From assembly GCA_963678675.1 (NCBI GenBank), contig OY783199.1, forward strand, positions 10,624,356-10,688,355: a stretch of DNA of 64,000 nt, read 5' to 3'. Of the stretch, positions 1-10,460 are shown piece by piece (within the stretch, counting starts at the first letter, position 1; the number at the start of each line of letters is the position of its first letter). The translations under genes and the position numbers were made by a program. This stretch comes from Xiphydria camelus (taxonomy: Eukaryota > Arthropoda > Insecta > Hymenoptera > Xiphydriidae). Under the pieces are notes generated by a model. That model did not search any database, had not been told where the DNA came from, and was given only the letters and a program-made list of their open reading frames with translations.

Positions 1-1
1 G

Positions 2-271
2 TATATTGGTGAGACAGGCAGATGCCTTAAAAAACGCTTATATGAACGTCAGTATAGTGTTAGAATGGGCAAAGAAAGCACAGGTCTTTCTAAGCATGCA
101 ATTGGTAATAAACATGTTTTTGAGTTTGATAATCCTAAAATTTTGTCACGAGAAAAGCATTGGGCAAAGAGAAAGATGTTAGAAAGTTTTTATATTAACA
201 AAATTAAAGACAATATAAATATTAAAACTGATAGTGTTGAACTTCATAAAATTTATCAATCAATAATATAA
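2..271 (+). pseudogene. C-terminal GIY-YIG endonuclease of a Penelope-like element, cut by the window edge
   Basis: The frame is open from base 2, before the first ATG at 65, to a TAA at 269-271. It begins YIGETGRCLKKRLYER, the GIY-YIG core with the arginine expected in the following helix. Further on, LSREKHWAKRKMLES supplies the downstream conserved segment. In Penelope-like elements this nuclease is fused behind a reverse transcriptase and nicks DNA to prime integration; the reverse transcriptase would lie left of the window. No stop interrupts the visible 89 codons, so this copy may be fairly young. A stand-alone GIY-YIG nuclease is the alternative, but the YIGETGR-type motif is typical of the retroelement family. 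Confidence 0.72.
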
Positions 272-1429
272 AAATTAAAATGTAAATGCAACAATAATAT
301 TGATTATAGAGATTGGTTTATGGGTTATTAACAATACTTTCGAATTTGACATTGGTAAGGTGACAGTGTTATTAGTAAATATCATTAGGGGGTTGAGAAG
401 AAGAAAGTAATATAAGTGGGGAAGGGAGGGGATAACGGTTGTTAGAGATATAGACAGAAGTATATTACCCCTTAAGAGAGGTTAATCCCTCTTTACCCTT
501 CCATTATGCAAATATTCAACGATGTACCATATTCTAACAAAATACTCCCATTTAATTATGCAACATATACCACATATTAATTCTAATGGAAATCTCAGAT
601 AATTTATATACGACGTAAATGAAATTGCAATCTCCTTGCGGATTTATATAAACTGAATCAAACTATATCTATACTGCGGCTTTAATTTTAGAATATCACT
701 CAAATATCTACATAGTATGATATCTACATAAAAAGCTTCAATTTTGGCTGCTCTTGTAATCTATAAATTAGAGCAATTTAACCTGGTATAGAGCCTTTTT
801 ATACATTGAAATACAATATTGAACCAAAAAAAATTATGCAGACTTTCAGAACGATTTCAAGTTTTTAATTTTATCTAAATTTGACTCTGGCATGGTAGCC
901 TACATAGGCCCTATATAGAAATGTCCCATTATTTTTTTTTGGGCCCTTATAGGCTATTTCAAATTGTCTCGATATAGGCTATCCTGCTTGGGCCAATATA
1001 GGTTGCCTAACTTAGGCTATTTTGATTAGAAAATTCTGTAATTAAGCTTCTGTTACCTTTAGTAGTTAAAATATAATTTAGCTTAATTTTTATTTCGGTA
1101 TTAGAAAACCTAACAATAAGATCCCCAGTTATCTTCGATTGTATCCAAAGCTGCTTCGAGTCCTCCTCAGAGATATAATCCGTTTATCTTTGACGAGGAC
1201 TTGAAGATGCAATTAAATTTGCTTAGAAACTTTTACCCTTCTAATACCAAAATGAAAATTAAGCGGAACTAATTTTTTCTTAGGTCATTATAATATTTTC
1301 AAACCTGGTCTTGGTTTGGTAGCCTGTGTGTAGGGTGTATATTTCCATATAGGACCTACATAGACTACTTATATAGGCTATTGGGTTCATACCCATTATA
1401 TGCCGTTCTAATGTCATTGAATATGAGAC
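272..1429. other. AT-rich non-coding DNA with degenerate TATAGGCT motifs
   Basis: No coding region is visible. Between about 900 and 1020, and again between 1310 and 1400, short variants of TATAGGCTA recur six or more times, suggesting an eroded tandem repeat. Between them lies an imperfect palindrome whose outer arms are about 1079-1106 and 1234-1262 (GCTTAATTTTTATTTCGG against CCAAAATGAAAATTAAGC). This may be an old MITE, but no target duplication is clear. Confidence 0.4.
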
Positions 1430-1794
1430 GCCTAATTTGATGTTAAGAATTAATAAAGGAAACTATGATAACATTATTGTAGATGCCTCATTCCCTAATT
1501 TGAAATCAATCGGGGAAACCAAAATAAAACGATCGTAGATGCCTAATTAAAGCCAGCATGAAATTAATGTGGTTGCCCAACTACAATAAATCTTAACTTG
1601 GCTTTCATTTAAAATTAACGGGGAAGACCGAGAAAAAATTATAGTGGATGCCCAGTTAAATCCAAACTGGGCCCTAGTTTCGAAATAATTCGGAAAGCCA
1701 GGATAAAATTAAGGTGGATGACACACTAAATCTTAACTTGGTCCTCGTTCGGAATTAACGTGAAAGCCGAGATAAGATTATCGCGTGAATGCCC
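1430..1794. repeat. Degenerate tandem repeat, period about 70 bp
   Basis: Variants of CGGGGAAACC..ATAAAA..TGGATGCCCA recur starting near 1511, 1618, 1690 and 1759. Each is followed by a TAAATCTTAACTTGG-type segment. Spacing varies and identity is modest, so this is an old array of four or five units. Confidence 0.5.
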
Positions 1795-2324
1795 AATTCA
1801 ATTTTTTCGGTTTTTGCAATTGAGAGTCGATTTATTCGATTCTGCAATACAATTGCGATAGAAATTTACATTTTTTATTCTCATACTTGATATTTTTGTT
1901 AAAAATTTAATTTAGTTTTGCAAATTTGAAGTGCAGATGCGTTCTGTACCTGGAATTCCCCCGGCGGATGGTATATTCCGGGAATCGTAGCTATTATTTC
2001 ACTAGTAGTCCGTTTTAATGATATCCGTTAACCTGAGTACACGTAAACAGGTACCGCTAATTGCCGGGTCTTCCGGACCCTCGAACCTCGATGTATTCCG
2101 AAAGGGATTATCCTTGAGTAAAATTAGCTTATTTCCTCTAACGGAACTTAGTGCGTCACGGGGAATTCCAGGTACAGAACGCATCTGCACTTCAAATTTG
2201 CAAAACTAAATTAAATTAAAAAAAAATATCAAGTATGAGAATAAAAAATGTAAATTTCTATCGCAATTGTATTGCAGAATCGAATAAATCGACTCTCAAT
2301 TGCAAAAACCGAAAAAATTGAATT
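1795..2324. mobile_element. Foldback MITE with about 165-bp terminal inverted repeats
   Basis: The arm at 1795-1960 is the near-perfect reverse complement of 2161-2324; outer ends read AATTCAATTTTTTCGG and CCGAAAAAATTGAATT. The spacer of about 200 bp has no convincing ORF. The palindromic AATT at the ends makes the target duplication ambiguous. No family is assigned. Confidence 0.75.
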
Positions 2325-2833
2325 TCGTAGATTATAGCGCCATCTGCCATGAATCGAAAAAAATGTTTCAAATAAAAGTTATGTAGTTTTTAATGTAGAA
2401 TGCGAATATGCAATCAAAAGTGGGGGTTCCTTTTTAAGATTTTGAAGCTTCCCCCTGCCCCACCCACAGGGGTTGGGGTGTGGGATCAATCTTGGTATCA
2501 TTTGATAGTTTTTAAAAAAATATCGGATACGTATTTTTTCGTTTCCCGTTCTGAAGCGTACTTTTCGAGATATTCAACCGTTTCCATACTTTACGGACAC
2601 CCTGCAAACAGTATGTACAAAGAAGGACATAAAGAGATAGTGAATGGAGGAGCATAAAACTGTGCCCATATAGGGAAATAGCGTACTCCTGCGAGAAAAG
2701 GAGAGAAAATGTCGAATTTCACTTGAAAGAAATTCGACGACGTTGCCGGCTAGAGGGAAAATGAAAAAATGTTGACCCTCGGCAGACTGAAATCCGCCCT
2801 TGTCGCTATACCTCCGCCGCTGGCAGTGCGCGT

Positions 2834-2894
2834 CCTCCCCCACCCTCTCCCCCACCCTCTCCCCCACCCTCTCACCCACCCTCTCCCCCATCCC
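2834..2894. repeat. 12-bp minisatellite (CCCCCACCCTCT)n
   Basis: About five units of a 12-bp pyrimidine-only motif lie in tandem, with small changes in the last units. Because 12 is divisible by 3, the array opens frames on both strands. Confidence 0.9.
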
Positions 2895-3467
2895 CTCCCT
2901 ACGCCCCCGAGCGACCCCTTTTTCCTTTGCTCAACCTGCACACACTCACTGTATCGCAATAAAATCCAAGGTGAAGGAGGAAGGCGAACGGGATGCCTTC
3001 GTTCTTTCCGGAATCCCTCCCGTACGCGCCATATGTTATATAGGGATATACATTTATTCGGTTGTTATTTACCCTTTGCCTGTGAGCATGTATCATTTTT
3101 ACGAGGTAGATTGAGAAGGGAGGGAATCGTGTGAAATATTGAGAAGTGAGGGAGCCGTGAGATAAAACGTTTCATAAAACAAATATCGGTTCCGTATTAC
3201 CTCTCGCATTATGCCAGCTGCACCGGTATTCTCTAGTCCGGAAGGGTGCCAATGTGTGAGATGCGTCTTCGTGTTTATATCTCGGAATTAAGAAATTCTC
3301 CTGTGATCGAGATATAAGGGAGAAATAATAAAGGAGTGAGAGTCGGATACATCGCAATGTCGAGCCACCCCCGTGCCTCGAATGATTCCAGTCTCCGGTT
3401 ATAGCAACTATTCATGCGTTAAGTAAAACGGGTCATTGCATTGGTCCTACCATACAGAGGAAGAGGG

Positions 3468-3496
3468 AGAAGAAGAAGAAGAAGAAGAAGAAGAAG
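3468..3496. repeat. GAA trinucleotide microsatellite
   Basis: Roughly ten uninterrupted GAA units follow the purine-rich lead-in GAGGAAGAGGGA. Confidence 0.95.
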
Positions 3497-3800
3497 CGTT
3501 TAATCTGCTCTAGGGCCGCGAAGGCCCTCTGAGAGCACACAAAACAGGAACAACATAACAAGAAAATAACGAAGAAAGCAACTAAGAGAGTGAACGAGCG
3601 TACAAGAGATAAAGTAAATAATAGAACGGGCTAGAGTAACAAAATAAGGTAGATAGAAGCGCACAATGCAAATGATACGGATTAAATTAACAAAGTAAAG
3701 TGTAACAGATACGGTAAGCAAGTGGAAGCACAATACAAATAATACTGGCTAAACTAACAAAGTAAAGAAAGAGAAAGCATGTGATACAAATATACGCTTA

Positions 3801-3929
3801 GGCCCAGTTATACAACTCAGGTTTAACTATAATCCTTGGTTGGGGTTGCTATGATACTAGCTTTGTTATAGGCTATTCCATAGCAACGAACCAGAAATTA
3901 TAGTTAAACCTGAGTTGTACAACTGGGCC
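3801..3929. mobile_element. Tourist-like MITE (PIF/Harbinger type) with TTA target duplication
   Basis: A 129-bp element has inverted repeats of about 33 bp beginning GGCCCAGTT and ending AACTGGGCC. TTA flanks both sides (3798-3800 and 3930-3932). A 3-bp TTA/TAA duplication is the signature of PIF/Harbinger elements. It has no coding capacity and would need a transposase in trans. Confidence 0.85.
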
Positions 3930-4104
3930 TTAAAGAAATACGTAAACACAAGAAAAAAACAAGGCGCAAAAGAGAGAGTAAACGAATGAATAATTGATCG
4001 TCAATGTGGGGCAGAAGGGACTGAGCAGTCACGCGGCAGATCCAAAGGCGACTTAGGAATCGTGTAGGTACACAGAACGCTAAGGCCAAAAACGGAAAGC
4101 CTTA

Positions 4105-4249
4105 GGCCAGGCGAACGTTGAGACGCAGTTCAGTGAGGTGACGCAGGGCGACCGTTGCCTCTATACCTATATATAGAATAGATATAGGTATAGAGGCAAC
4201 GGTCGCCCTGCGTCACCTCACTGAACTACGTCCTAACGTTTGCCTGGCC
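4105..4249. mobile_element. Second Tourist-like MITE, nearly perfect hairpin
   Basis: A 145-bp element whose two halves are almost exact reverse complements starts GGCCAGGC and ends GCCTGGCC. TTA flanks it at 4102-4104 and 4250-4252. It shares the GGCC terminus and target choice with the element at 3801-3929 but differs inside, so it is a separate family that could use a similar transposase. Confidence 0.85.
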
Positions 4250-4715
4250 TTATAGGTGCAGCAGCGGTCCCGAGGGAGACGAGGCAGTCATTGGGGAGAC
4301 TGCAGCACTGACGCCAGTGGAGTAACCAGGCGCAGACCCACGAGACGGAAGCACAGCAGCTGCGGCTGGCTGCAGGCCAGAGGTGAAAAAGCAGGGCAGG
4401 AGAGTGCTTGAAGAAGAAGGGATTGTTCGAAGGCGAGGAACGAATCGATCATATTGAGAAATTCCATTCGAAGTGCGGCGAGGTAAATGAGGAACGACCC
4501 TGTGGTTTATTTATAATAACCTACGAGCTGAAAAGTATTTTGTCGTTGTGAATATATTGTAGTTCAAGTTGACTTCAAATGTATGGCGCTGGCTACAGAT
4601 GCGTTTAAATTGTAGATCTTAATTCTTTATAAAGGTGCCTGTCTCCAAATATTCTCGTACCTTTAGGGTCGTAGCAGTGCTTCGGACATACGCCCTAATA
4701 AAGTATAACTTATAA
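4250..4715. other. Non-coding DNA, no feature recognised
   Basis: The first half is purine-rich and GC-rich (4260-4500), the second AT-rich. No ORF with recognisable similarity is seen. The segment 4636-4700 (AAGGTGCCTGT, then GGACATACGCCCTAAT) weakly resembles 54045-54110, suggesting an old dispersed repeat. Confidence 0.35.
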
Positions 4716-4719
4716 TTAA

Positions 4720-4957
4720 CACTAGAACTACCGCAGGCAGTCAATTTGACTGGTGTCTTATTCAGAGTTCCATTTAACTTCAATTATTTCATAACCTGTG
4801 AAATTATTGTCAAAATTGGTGGACCACTTTTTTGTAGAGCACATTTCGGTCTACAAAAAAGTTCTATAATAGTGTAGACGAAAAATCTACGGATAACGAG
4901 ATAATCACCCGCTAAAACGACCGTCTTATGAAGCGCGACCATTCGGCAGTTCTAGTT
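4720..4957. mobile_element. Non-autonomous piggyBac-type element with TTAA target duplication
   Basis: A 238-bp element is flanked by TTAA at 4716-4719 and 4958-4961. Its ends read CACTAGAACTACCG and, on the other strand, AACTAGAACTGCCG. TTAA duplication with a short CACTAGAAC-type inverted repeat fits piggyBac derivatives. It has no ORF. Confidence 0.75.
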
Positions 4958-5260
4958 TTAAAAGGATATCTCCATTTCTGAACATTTTTATACTCTGAAA
5001 CTATTTTTCATCAATTCTACGCGAATATTTACACACCGTACTGCAGTGTTTCTCATAAATAAACGGCTAGAAAATGTATTATTCAATTATGAAAATCGTG
5101 AGGGAGTTGACAAGCAAATTGGCAGCCGCGATACTTTTAACAATATTAGGTTTCTCGAGTACCTACTTACGCTAAAATCGGGCTGCCTTATGCTCCGCGG
5201 GCCACCTCGGGCATGCAGGAAAATTCACTCCACTGTTTCTTCCTTACGAGTTTTTGATAT

Positions 5261-5546
5261 GTAAACATCTATTACGGCGGTATGAGGGTAAACCTCGGGA
5301 ATTGGGACGGAAATGTGAAGCCGGATGTGATTAGTGCGCAGTGATTCGTGCGCAGCTACTTCAGCGCTTGCAGCCTAGGGTGGTATTACATTTTCTTTTC
5401 GATGATGTCGATATAGTAAATCGCTATACAACCTACTAATAGCGCAGCTAGCATTGGTGATGCACACAAGCCTAGTCACTTTCTCCTAGCTTCCCCACGC
5501 GCTCCGTAAACAGCTAATACTTGTATCTCTGTCTAAATAATCTATA
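5261..5546 (+). repeat. Dispersed repeat A, copy 1
   Basis: This 286-bp segment, from GTAAACATCTATTACGGCGG to TAAATAATCTATA, recurs at 17589-17876 in the same orientation with only scattered changes. Both copies start with GTAAACATCT, a string also found at the foldback junctions near 7.5, 9.6 and 18.2 kb. No ORF or inverted repeat is seen within it. Confidence 0.85.
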
Positions 5547-5574
5547 TATACCATAATACCGTATACCGCACGTC

Positions 5575-5699
5575 CCGTAAGAAACGCAACAAGCGACATT
5601 TTTCTTCGGCAGTATTTGCCGATGGTGTTTGAGTCTTTTACATGTGCACCGTTGGCAAATACTGCCGACGGTAAATGTCGCTTGTTGCGTTTCTTACGG
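5575..5699. mobile_element. Hairpin MITE
   Basis: The left arm CCGTAAGAAACGCAACAAGC is matched by its reverse complement ending at 5699, and pairing continues through GGCAGTATTTGCCGA-type sequence. The loop is about 30 bp. The internal GGCAGTATTTGCCGATGG block resembles part of the large palindrome at 55.6 kb. Confidence 0.75.
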
Positions 5700-5725
5700 A
5701 ATACCGTACCGTATGTATTATATAT

Positions 5726-6226
5726 AACCGTGAATTTATGAATTATGAATAATGGTAATTACTCACCATAATTCACAAATCCACGACTTCGAGGTTAGAC
5801 GCTTCGATCTCCCGAACTGATACCAACTCTACCGACTCTACCGTATGTCCGTCTCTGTACTGGCCAGTTTGAAAGTTACCTTCGGATAGGCTTGGTCGAT
5901 ACTCGAGTCATTTAATACGGTAGAAGTCGAGTCGGCAGTTAGACTTGATGTCAATTCGGGAGATCGAAGCGTCTAACTTCGACATTGTGAATTTGTGAAT
6001 AATGGAAATTATAAAAATAATTATAATTACGGTATAAATGTCTCGATTACCGACCAAGCCTATCCGAAGGTAACTTTCAAACTGGCCAGTACAGAGACGG
6101 ACATATGGTATACCGACTCGACTTCTACCTACCGGTAAAAGTTGCTCGAATATCGACCAAGCACGGCCGAAAGAAAATTTCAAGGTCCCTGTAACTGCGT
6201 GCGGTTCTGTGCGGGACATACGGTAA
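5726..6226. mobile_element. Foldback family F1, rearranged copy
   Basis: The block contains the family hallmarks: a GAATTATGGTGAGTAATT-type centre (5740-5790), GGGAGATCGAAGCGTCTAAC (5958-5977) and its inverse (5800-5815), and CCGTATGTCC ends. Segment 5824-5885 is repeated in inverse at 6047-6108. The right end at 6204-6226 matches, in inverse, the left end of the copy near 14.09 kb. It is several inverted blocks nested in one another rather than one clean hairpin. Confidence 0.65.
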
Positions 6227-6921
6227 TGCAGTACCTGGCTTATCCAGGTACGAGAGAGACAATTAACCGTTCAAGGTAGCCTGGCGGGTCCTCGCGGTCG
6301 ACATTCTTGATCCGTGAGTGCGGCGCTCGGGAAAGCGTAAAGTAAGCAACGGTACCTTCGACCTTCGGACACGGACCCCGACAGCCCCAGCGTCATCGGC
6401 TGTTCCACCACTCCCCTCTAATTAGCTAATCAGGGTGAATAGCGTCGCCCACGCTATCCCCTCCGTTGATCGAAAAGTTGCTACGTTCCGAACTATGTAA
6501 GACGAAGCCAGGAGGCTTCCGGCGTCTTCTCTTGCCTTCTCTTAATTGTATCAGTCATCAACGCATCTTGTATCACTTGAATATATCCATATCAGTCTTA
6601 TAGTGAGTGCAGTGTTCAGTTTATTCGTTACCCGTTTCCGCACCTATGAAGCAGAGTGGTTTAGCGCTCCACGGCCACGACCCGCCATCTACAGACGACC
6701 TGGACCGGCTCGGTATGCAACAGCAGTGAATTAATCCACTCCGACTGAAGCTGCCAGTAAGTATTATTGTTACAGAATTTTACTGCAAATATTAAATGCT
6801 GTACTGTGCGATGTTATTAGAGTATTTTTAGAGTATTTTGAGGTTACGAAATATTGCCATGACATATATACATATATATTATACAATTAATTTAATGAAT
6901 AAGTATTCCTTATTTTCACAG
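6227..6921. other. Non-coding DNA upstream of the Helitron-like exon
   Basis: No protein is recognised. The last bases (TTATTTTCACAG at 6910-6921) form a good splice acceptor in front of the ORF at 6924, so part of this stretch may be an intron and leader of the Helitron-like gene. Confidence 0.35.
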
Positions 6922-6923
6922 AA

Positions 6924-7497
6924 ATGGGTAAAAAAGCAGAATATCAGCGAGTGTATAGAAAATGGAAACGTGAAGAACAGTTGAGAGCTGGGCGAGTGGA
7001 ATCACGAAACGCTGCTCGAACTAGTACCGAGCGATCACAAGATTGGAGCACGTATGGCTAATTCTACTCTGGATTCTGTGCCATCCACAAGTCAATCAAC
7101 TCAGGGTCCACAAATCGTAAGCCACGCTACGTTAAGACCTTCAGCATTAGGATTTAATATAGGACCGTCGACATCGACGGTGATTATCGAGAATTCTGTA
7201 GAAAATCCAAGTGAAGAAATTAATAATGATTACGTGGATTATTCTAAACACACTAAAGCCCACACTGAGTTCAATAAGAAGTTCCTCGATACTAACTTCG
7301 GCGCAGTGTGTAGCGTATGTGATCGACTATGGTATGACACAAACATAAGAGCACCACCGCTATGTTCAAAGGATATCCTTGCAGTCGATTTTCCTGAAAT
7401 AAACTTCGAAACAGCCCTCGTTTGTAGTACTTGCGACGCCTCCCTTCGTAAAAAAACACAAAACGAGTCTGCTAGTACTCGAGACACTGATGTGTAA
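6924..7497 (+). pseudogene. N-terminal part of a Helitron-like Rep/helicase ORF, frameshifted
   Basis: Two overlapping frames (6924-7061 and 7054-7497) form one decayed ORF. The first encodes a basic YRKWKREEQ-type start, the second a Ser/Thr-rich stretch followed by FGAVCSVCDRLWYD and a second zinc-binding pair, LVCSTC. In insect Helitrons a CSVCDRLW finger precedes the Rep domain; none of Rep or helicase is present here. A CAG acceptor precedes the first ATG. The frame ends NESASTRDTDV then stop, exactly where the foldback at 7495 begins, and the same ending occurs on the minus strand at 18.4 kb. The family call is from motif memory, not a search. Confidence 0.62.
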
Positions 7498-7865
7498 ACA
7501 TCTAGTGAGCGAGATTTGATAGCTAAAATAAATCGGCTTATGATAGCTAAAAAAAATATATAAGTGAGTCGGAGTAGAGCCGATCGACGAGGAGTTACTC
7601 CAACTCACTTACTGTACATGGCGAACACCACTTCCATAAAACATTGTTCTGCCAGATGTTTACAGATCAATTACAAGTTAGAATGACTAATTGATGTGTA
7701 AATATCTGGCAGAACAATGTTGTATGGAAGTGGTGTTCACCATGTACAGTAAGTGAGTTGGAGTAACTCCTCGTCGATCGGCTCTACTCCGACTCACTTA
7801 TTTATTTTTTTTAGCTATCATAAGCCGATTTATTTTAGCTATCAAATCTCGCTCACTAGATGTTT
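7495..7865. mobile_element. Foldback family F2, full palindrome
   Basis: The sequence from TAAACATCTAGTGAGCGAG reads back as its reverse complement ending CTCGCTCACTAGATGTTTA. Nested inside is the second palindrome CAACATTGTTCTGCCAGATG. A short spacer (7660-7700) contains AGTCATTCTAACTTG. The same arm recurs as a half-copy at 18164-18398. It directly abuts the stop codon of the Helitron-like ORF. Confidence 0.8.
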
Positions 7866-8390
7866 ATTTTCCCTTCTTTCTTTCTTTTTTTCTGTATTGC
7901 GAGTTATCGTTTGGCGAAGATCCCGTACTGTTAGATGTATCTCTTAAGAAACATCTGCTTTCAAAACTGTTAGTACGAACACAACATGTGACGTCATCGA
8001 GTCGTTGCATGTATGATCGCTAAATGTCATTGAGTGAAAATAGTTATTTTCGATACCAGTGCGTGAAGCGCATGTTTTTAACGAGTGTGAAGTTTGCCGC
8101 ACGAGCGAAGCGAGTGCGGCTATCACACGAGTTAAAAATGGCGCGAAACAAACGAATATCGAATTTGACTTTTTGTCACCAGTGTCAAAACCGAGGTTGG
8201 AGCGTGGGCGCCAGTGAAGAAAAAACTATTAACGCACTGCGCATGTACTTTCACGCACTGCGCAGGTTGTTTACACACTGAGCAGCTTCAGTGTGTGAAA
8301 TATGATTTCACAAGCGTCGAGGACGATCGAAAAACCGAGGTTTTTGACACTGAGTGACAAAAAGGAACATTTTGTTTTCAATGAGTAATA
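7866..8390. other. Non-coding DNA with a GC-rich hairpin
   Basis: No gene is recognised. A short inverted motif, GCACGAGCGAAGCGAGTGC, lies at about 8099-8117. The segment 8139-8195 (GGCGCGAAACAAACG, then TTTTTGTCACCAGTGTCAAA) resembles 12318-12370, so it is probably an eroded repeat. Confidence 0.35.
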
Positions 8391-8392
8391 TA

Positions 8393-9535
8393 TTAGGTGT
8401 ACACACAAGTTTTAGAACACTTTTGCAAAAATTCAAAATTTATTTTTGAAAAAAGTAAAATACATTTATTTATCAAAATAATCCCCCTCACTTTCAATAA
8501 CCTTCAGCCATATTTTAGGCAATTCACGGATGCCTTCCATAAAGATAGTTTCATCTTACGAGATGAGGAAGTTATCGACCAATTTTTGGATTTCTTCAAA
8601 TGTTTTGAACCGCACACCAGACAATTCGTTTTTGCATTTTCCAAAATAAATGAAAATCAGTTGTAGCTAAGTCTGGTGAATACGCCGGGAGTGGTACAAC
8701 TTTCCATCCAAGAGCCATTAACGTATCCTTGACCGGTTTAGCCACATGAGGTCTAGAGTTGTCATCGAGCAGTTTTACTGGATGTTTTCCTTTGCCAGTA
8801 AATTGACGCTCTTGGTCAATTTCTTAGTTTAATCGTATTAATTGTTGACGATAGCGATCGGCAGTAACTATCTAGCCAGGTTTCAGAAGTTCATAATGGA
8901 GTACGCCTTTCATATCTCACCATATACACTGCATGACTTTGTCACAGTGAATATTCCGCTTTGGCGTCGATGTCGTCGGCTCATCGGGGTCAACCCAATG
9001 ATATCAGCGTTTCGGATTATCAAAATAAATCCACTTTTCATCGCCCATCAATATTTTCTACAAAAAAGACATTATTTGTTGTTTGTTGTTAACATTCAAA
9101 CATACGTCAAAAGACAGCTATTTTTATTTGCTTGAGTCAAAGAACGTGGTACCCACTTTGTTCCTTTTCGAATTTTTCCCATTGCTTCAGAGCAAACAGT
9201 AAATAGGAAATAGTTTGTTGAGTTAATCGTAGCTGTTCTGAAAGTTGCTTTTCCGTCTAACAAGTGTTTTTATCCAGCAACGCTTGCAATTCCTGGTCGT
9301 CCACCTTTACAGGGGCCCCGGTACGTTCACGGTCACTGATATCAAAATTACCATCTTTTTAAATCTCTTATACCAATGCTTACATGTACCTACTTCTAAA
9401 TACAATGTCGTCCTTAAGAAGAAAAGAGATCGATTCACATGCTTTCCTAACACTTTTTCCTTGATGGAATTCATAAGCGAATGCAGTGTCTAATAAAGAG
9501 CTTAATCTGTCTGCATGTTTTATTCACAGAATTTA
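8393..9535 (-). mobile_element. Decayed mariner element
   Basis: The right-hand (plus-strand left) end reads TTAGGTGTACACACAAG, a mariner-type inverted terminal repeat preceded by the TA target at 8391-8392. The partner repeat is not recognisable near 9.53 kb, so the 5' end is lost or diverged. The body is the transposase pseudogene below. Confidence 0.8.
8466..9500 (-). pseudogene. mariner transposase pseudogene
   Basis: Reading the minus strand with frameshifts gives a full-length mariner transposase. The N-terminal DNA-binding part contains DFDISDR-like sequence. Then come MGDEKWIYFDNPKRR (first catalytic D), VDPDEPTTSTPKRN, LLDDNSRPHVAKPVK (second D) and PAYSPDLATTDFHLF (third D), followed by the C-terminal GIRELPK..WLKVIESEGDYF end. 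The D..D34D spacing matches mariner. At least six stops or shifts break it, so it is inactive. Family members cut and paste DNA at TA sites. Confidence 0.88.
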
Positions 9536-9588
9536 AAGGTTATATTTATGATTCCCTTATGTTTCGATACTACATAACTAAAAACGAG

Positions 9589-10042
9589 TTAGTCATTCTA
9601 ACTTGCAATAGATGTGTAAACATCTGGCCGAACAATGTTGCGTAGAAGTGATGTGGGTGTATTCGGTTACAGACAATTATTAAAAAAATGATCGTCTTTT
9701 TGTTCTAATAACTTTATTTAACCGAATATACCCACATCACTTCCACGCAACATTGTTCTGCCAGATGTTAACACATCAATTAGATATGTCTTCCTTGCAA
9801 TCACATACTATTTCACATGGTTGGATGGAGGTTGGATATGAAATTGATATGTTAACATCTGGCAGAACAATGTTGCGTGGAAGTGATGTGGGTATGTTCG
9901 GTTAAATAAAGTTATTAGAACAAAAAGACAATCATTTTTTTAATAAATAATTGTAACCGAATACACCCACATCACTTCCACGCAACATTGTTCGGCCAGA
10001 TGTTTACACATCTATTGCAAGTTAGAATGACTAACTCGTTTT
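9589..10042. mobile_element. Foldback family F2, palindrome of palindromes
   Basis: The whole 454 bp is symmetrical about roughly 9815. Each half is itself a hairpin carrying two inverted copies of GAACAATGTTGCGTGGAAGT, so that block occurs four times. The outer arms are ACGAGTTAGTCATTCTAACT and its complement. Inner arms contain a shared 35-bp stretch around GATCGTCTTTTTGTTC. It abuts a Helitron-like ORF on the minus strand. A half-copy lies at 62736-62862. Confidence 0.85.
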
Positions 10043-10049
10043 TAGTTTT

Positions 10050-10460
10050 TTTTTTCGTACCACAGGCGATCACCGACACTACAAACAGCGCCGAAATTAT
10101 TCTTCTTAAATTGTCTGTCGATTTCCACGTGAGCGTTGATATTGGTCTCATAGCCGTTATAACTGACATTCTGCAGTGTTTCTGAAGCCTCTTGAGTAAC
10201 GGGCATCCTCTGTTGTCTGTCTTGCGCAGTATTGTTCAGTATATCTCTTGGCGAAGCTGTTGGTTCTATTTAATAATGATGAAGCCTCGGTTGTACAGAG
10301 TCAGCCGAAGTGGATTGCTCTGGCAGTGGTAGTTGTGGCAAAGTATTGTTAATGAATAAGTTGGGTACTTCAGTGGACCTTAGTGCCGAAGAGAGTGAAG
10401 CAGAACCTATTGCTGCACCAGGCCCTTGCATCACAAGCCCTTCCTCTGCTGAGATTTATA
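10050..10460 (-). pseudogene. Helitron-like zinc-finger ORF, second locus (C-terminal piece)
   Basis: On the minus strand a Ser/Pro-rich frame with one stop leads into HVEIDRQFKKNNFGAVCS and then VGDRLWYEKK. This aligns by eye with the copy at 7.26-7.35 kb (HTEFNKKFLDTNFGAVCSVC, then DRLWYD); here the second cysteine is glycine. It ends at the F2 foldback, where KTKNE echoes KTQNES of the first copy, implying an internal deletion just before the junction. The 5' part was displaced by the insertion at 10461-13825 and lies at 13826-13931. Confidence 0.55.

Larger units (their letters stand above)
2325..3797. other. Non-coding DNA with simple repeats
   Basis: I see no gene here. The block holds a pyrimidine-rich minisatellite and a GAA microsatellite, listed separately. 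The short open frames over the minisatellite are low-complexity translations of the repeat (Pro/Leu/Ser or Gly/Arg/Val) and are not supported as genes. Confidence 0.5.

Noticed and set aside
2574..3134. Frames of about 105 to 121 codons on both strands
   Set aside because: They are open because of the 12-bp minisatellite and show no conserved domain.
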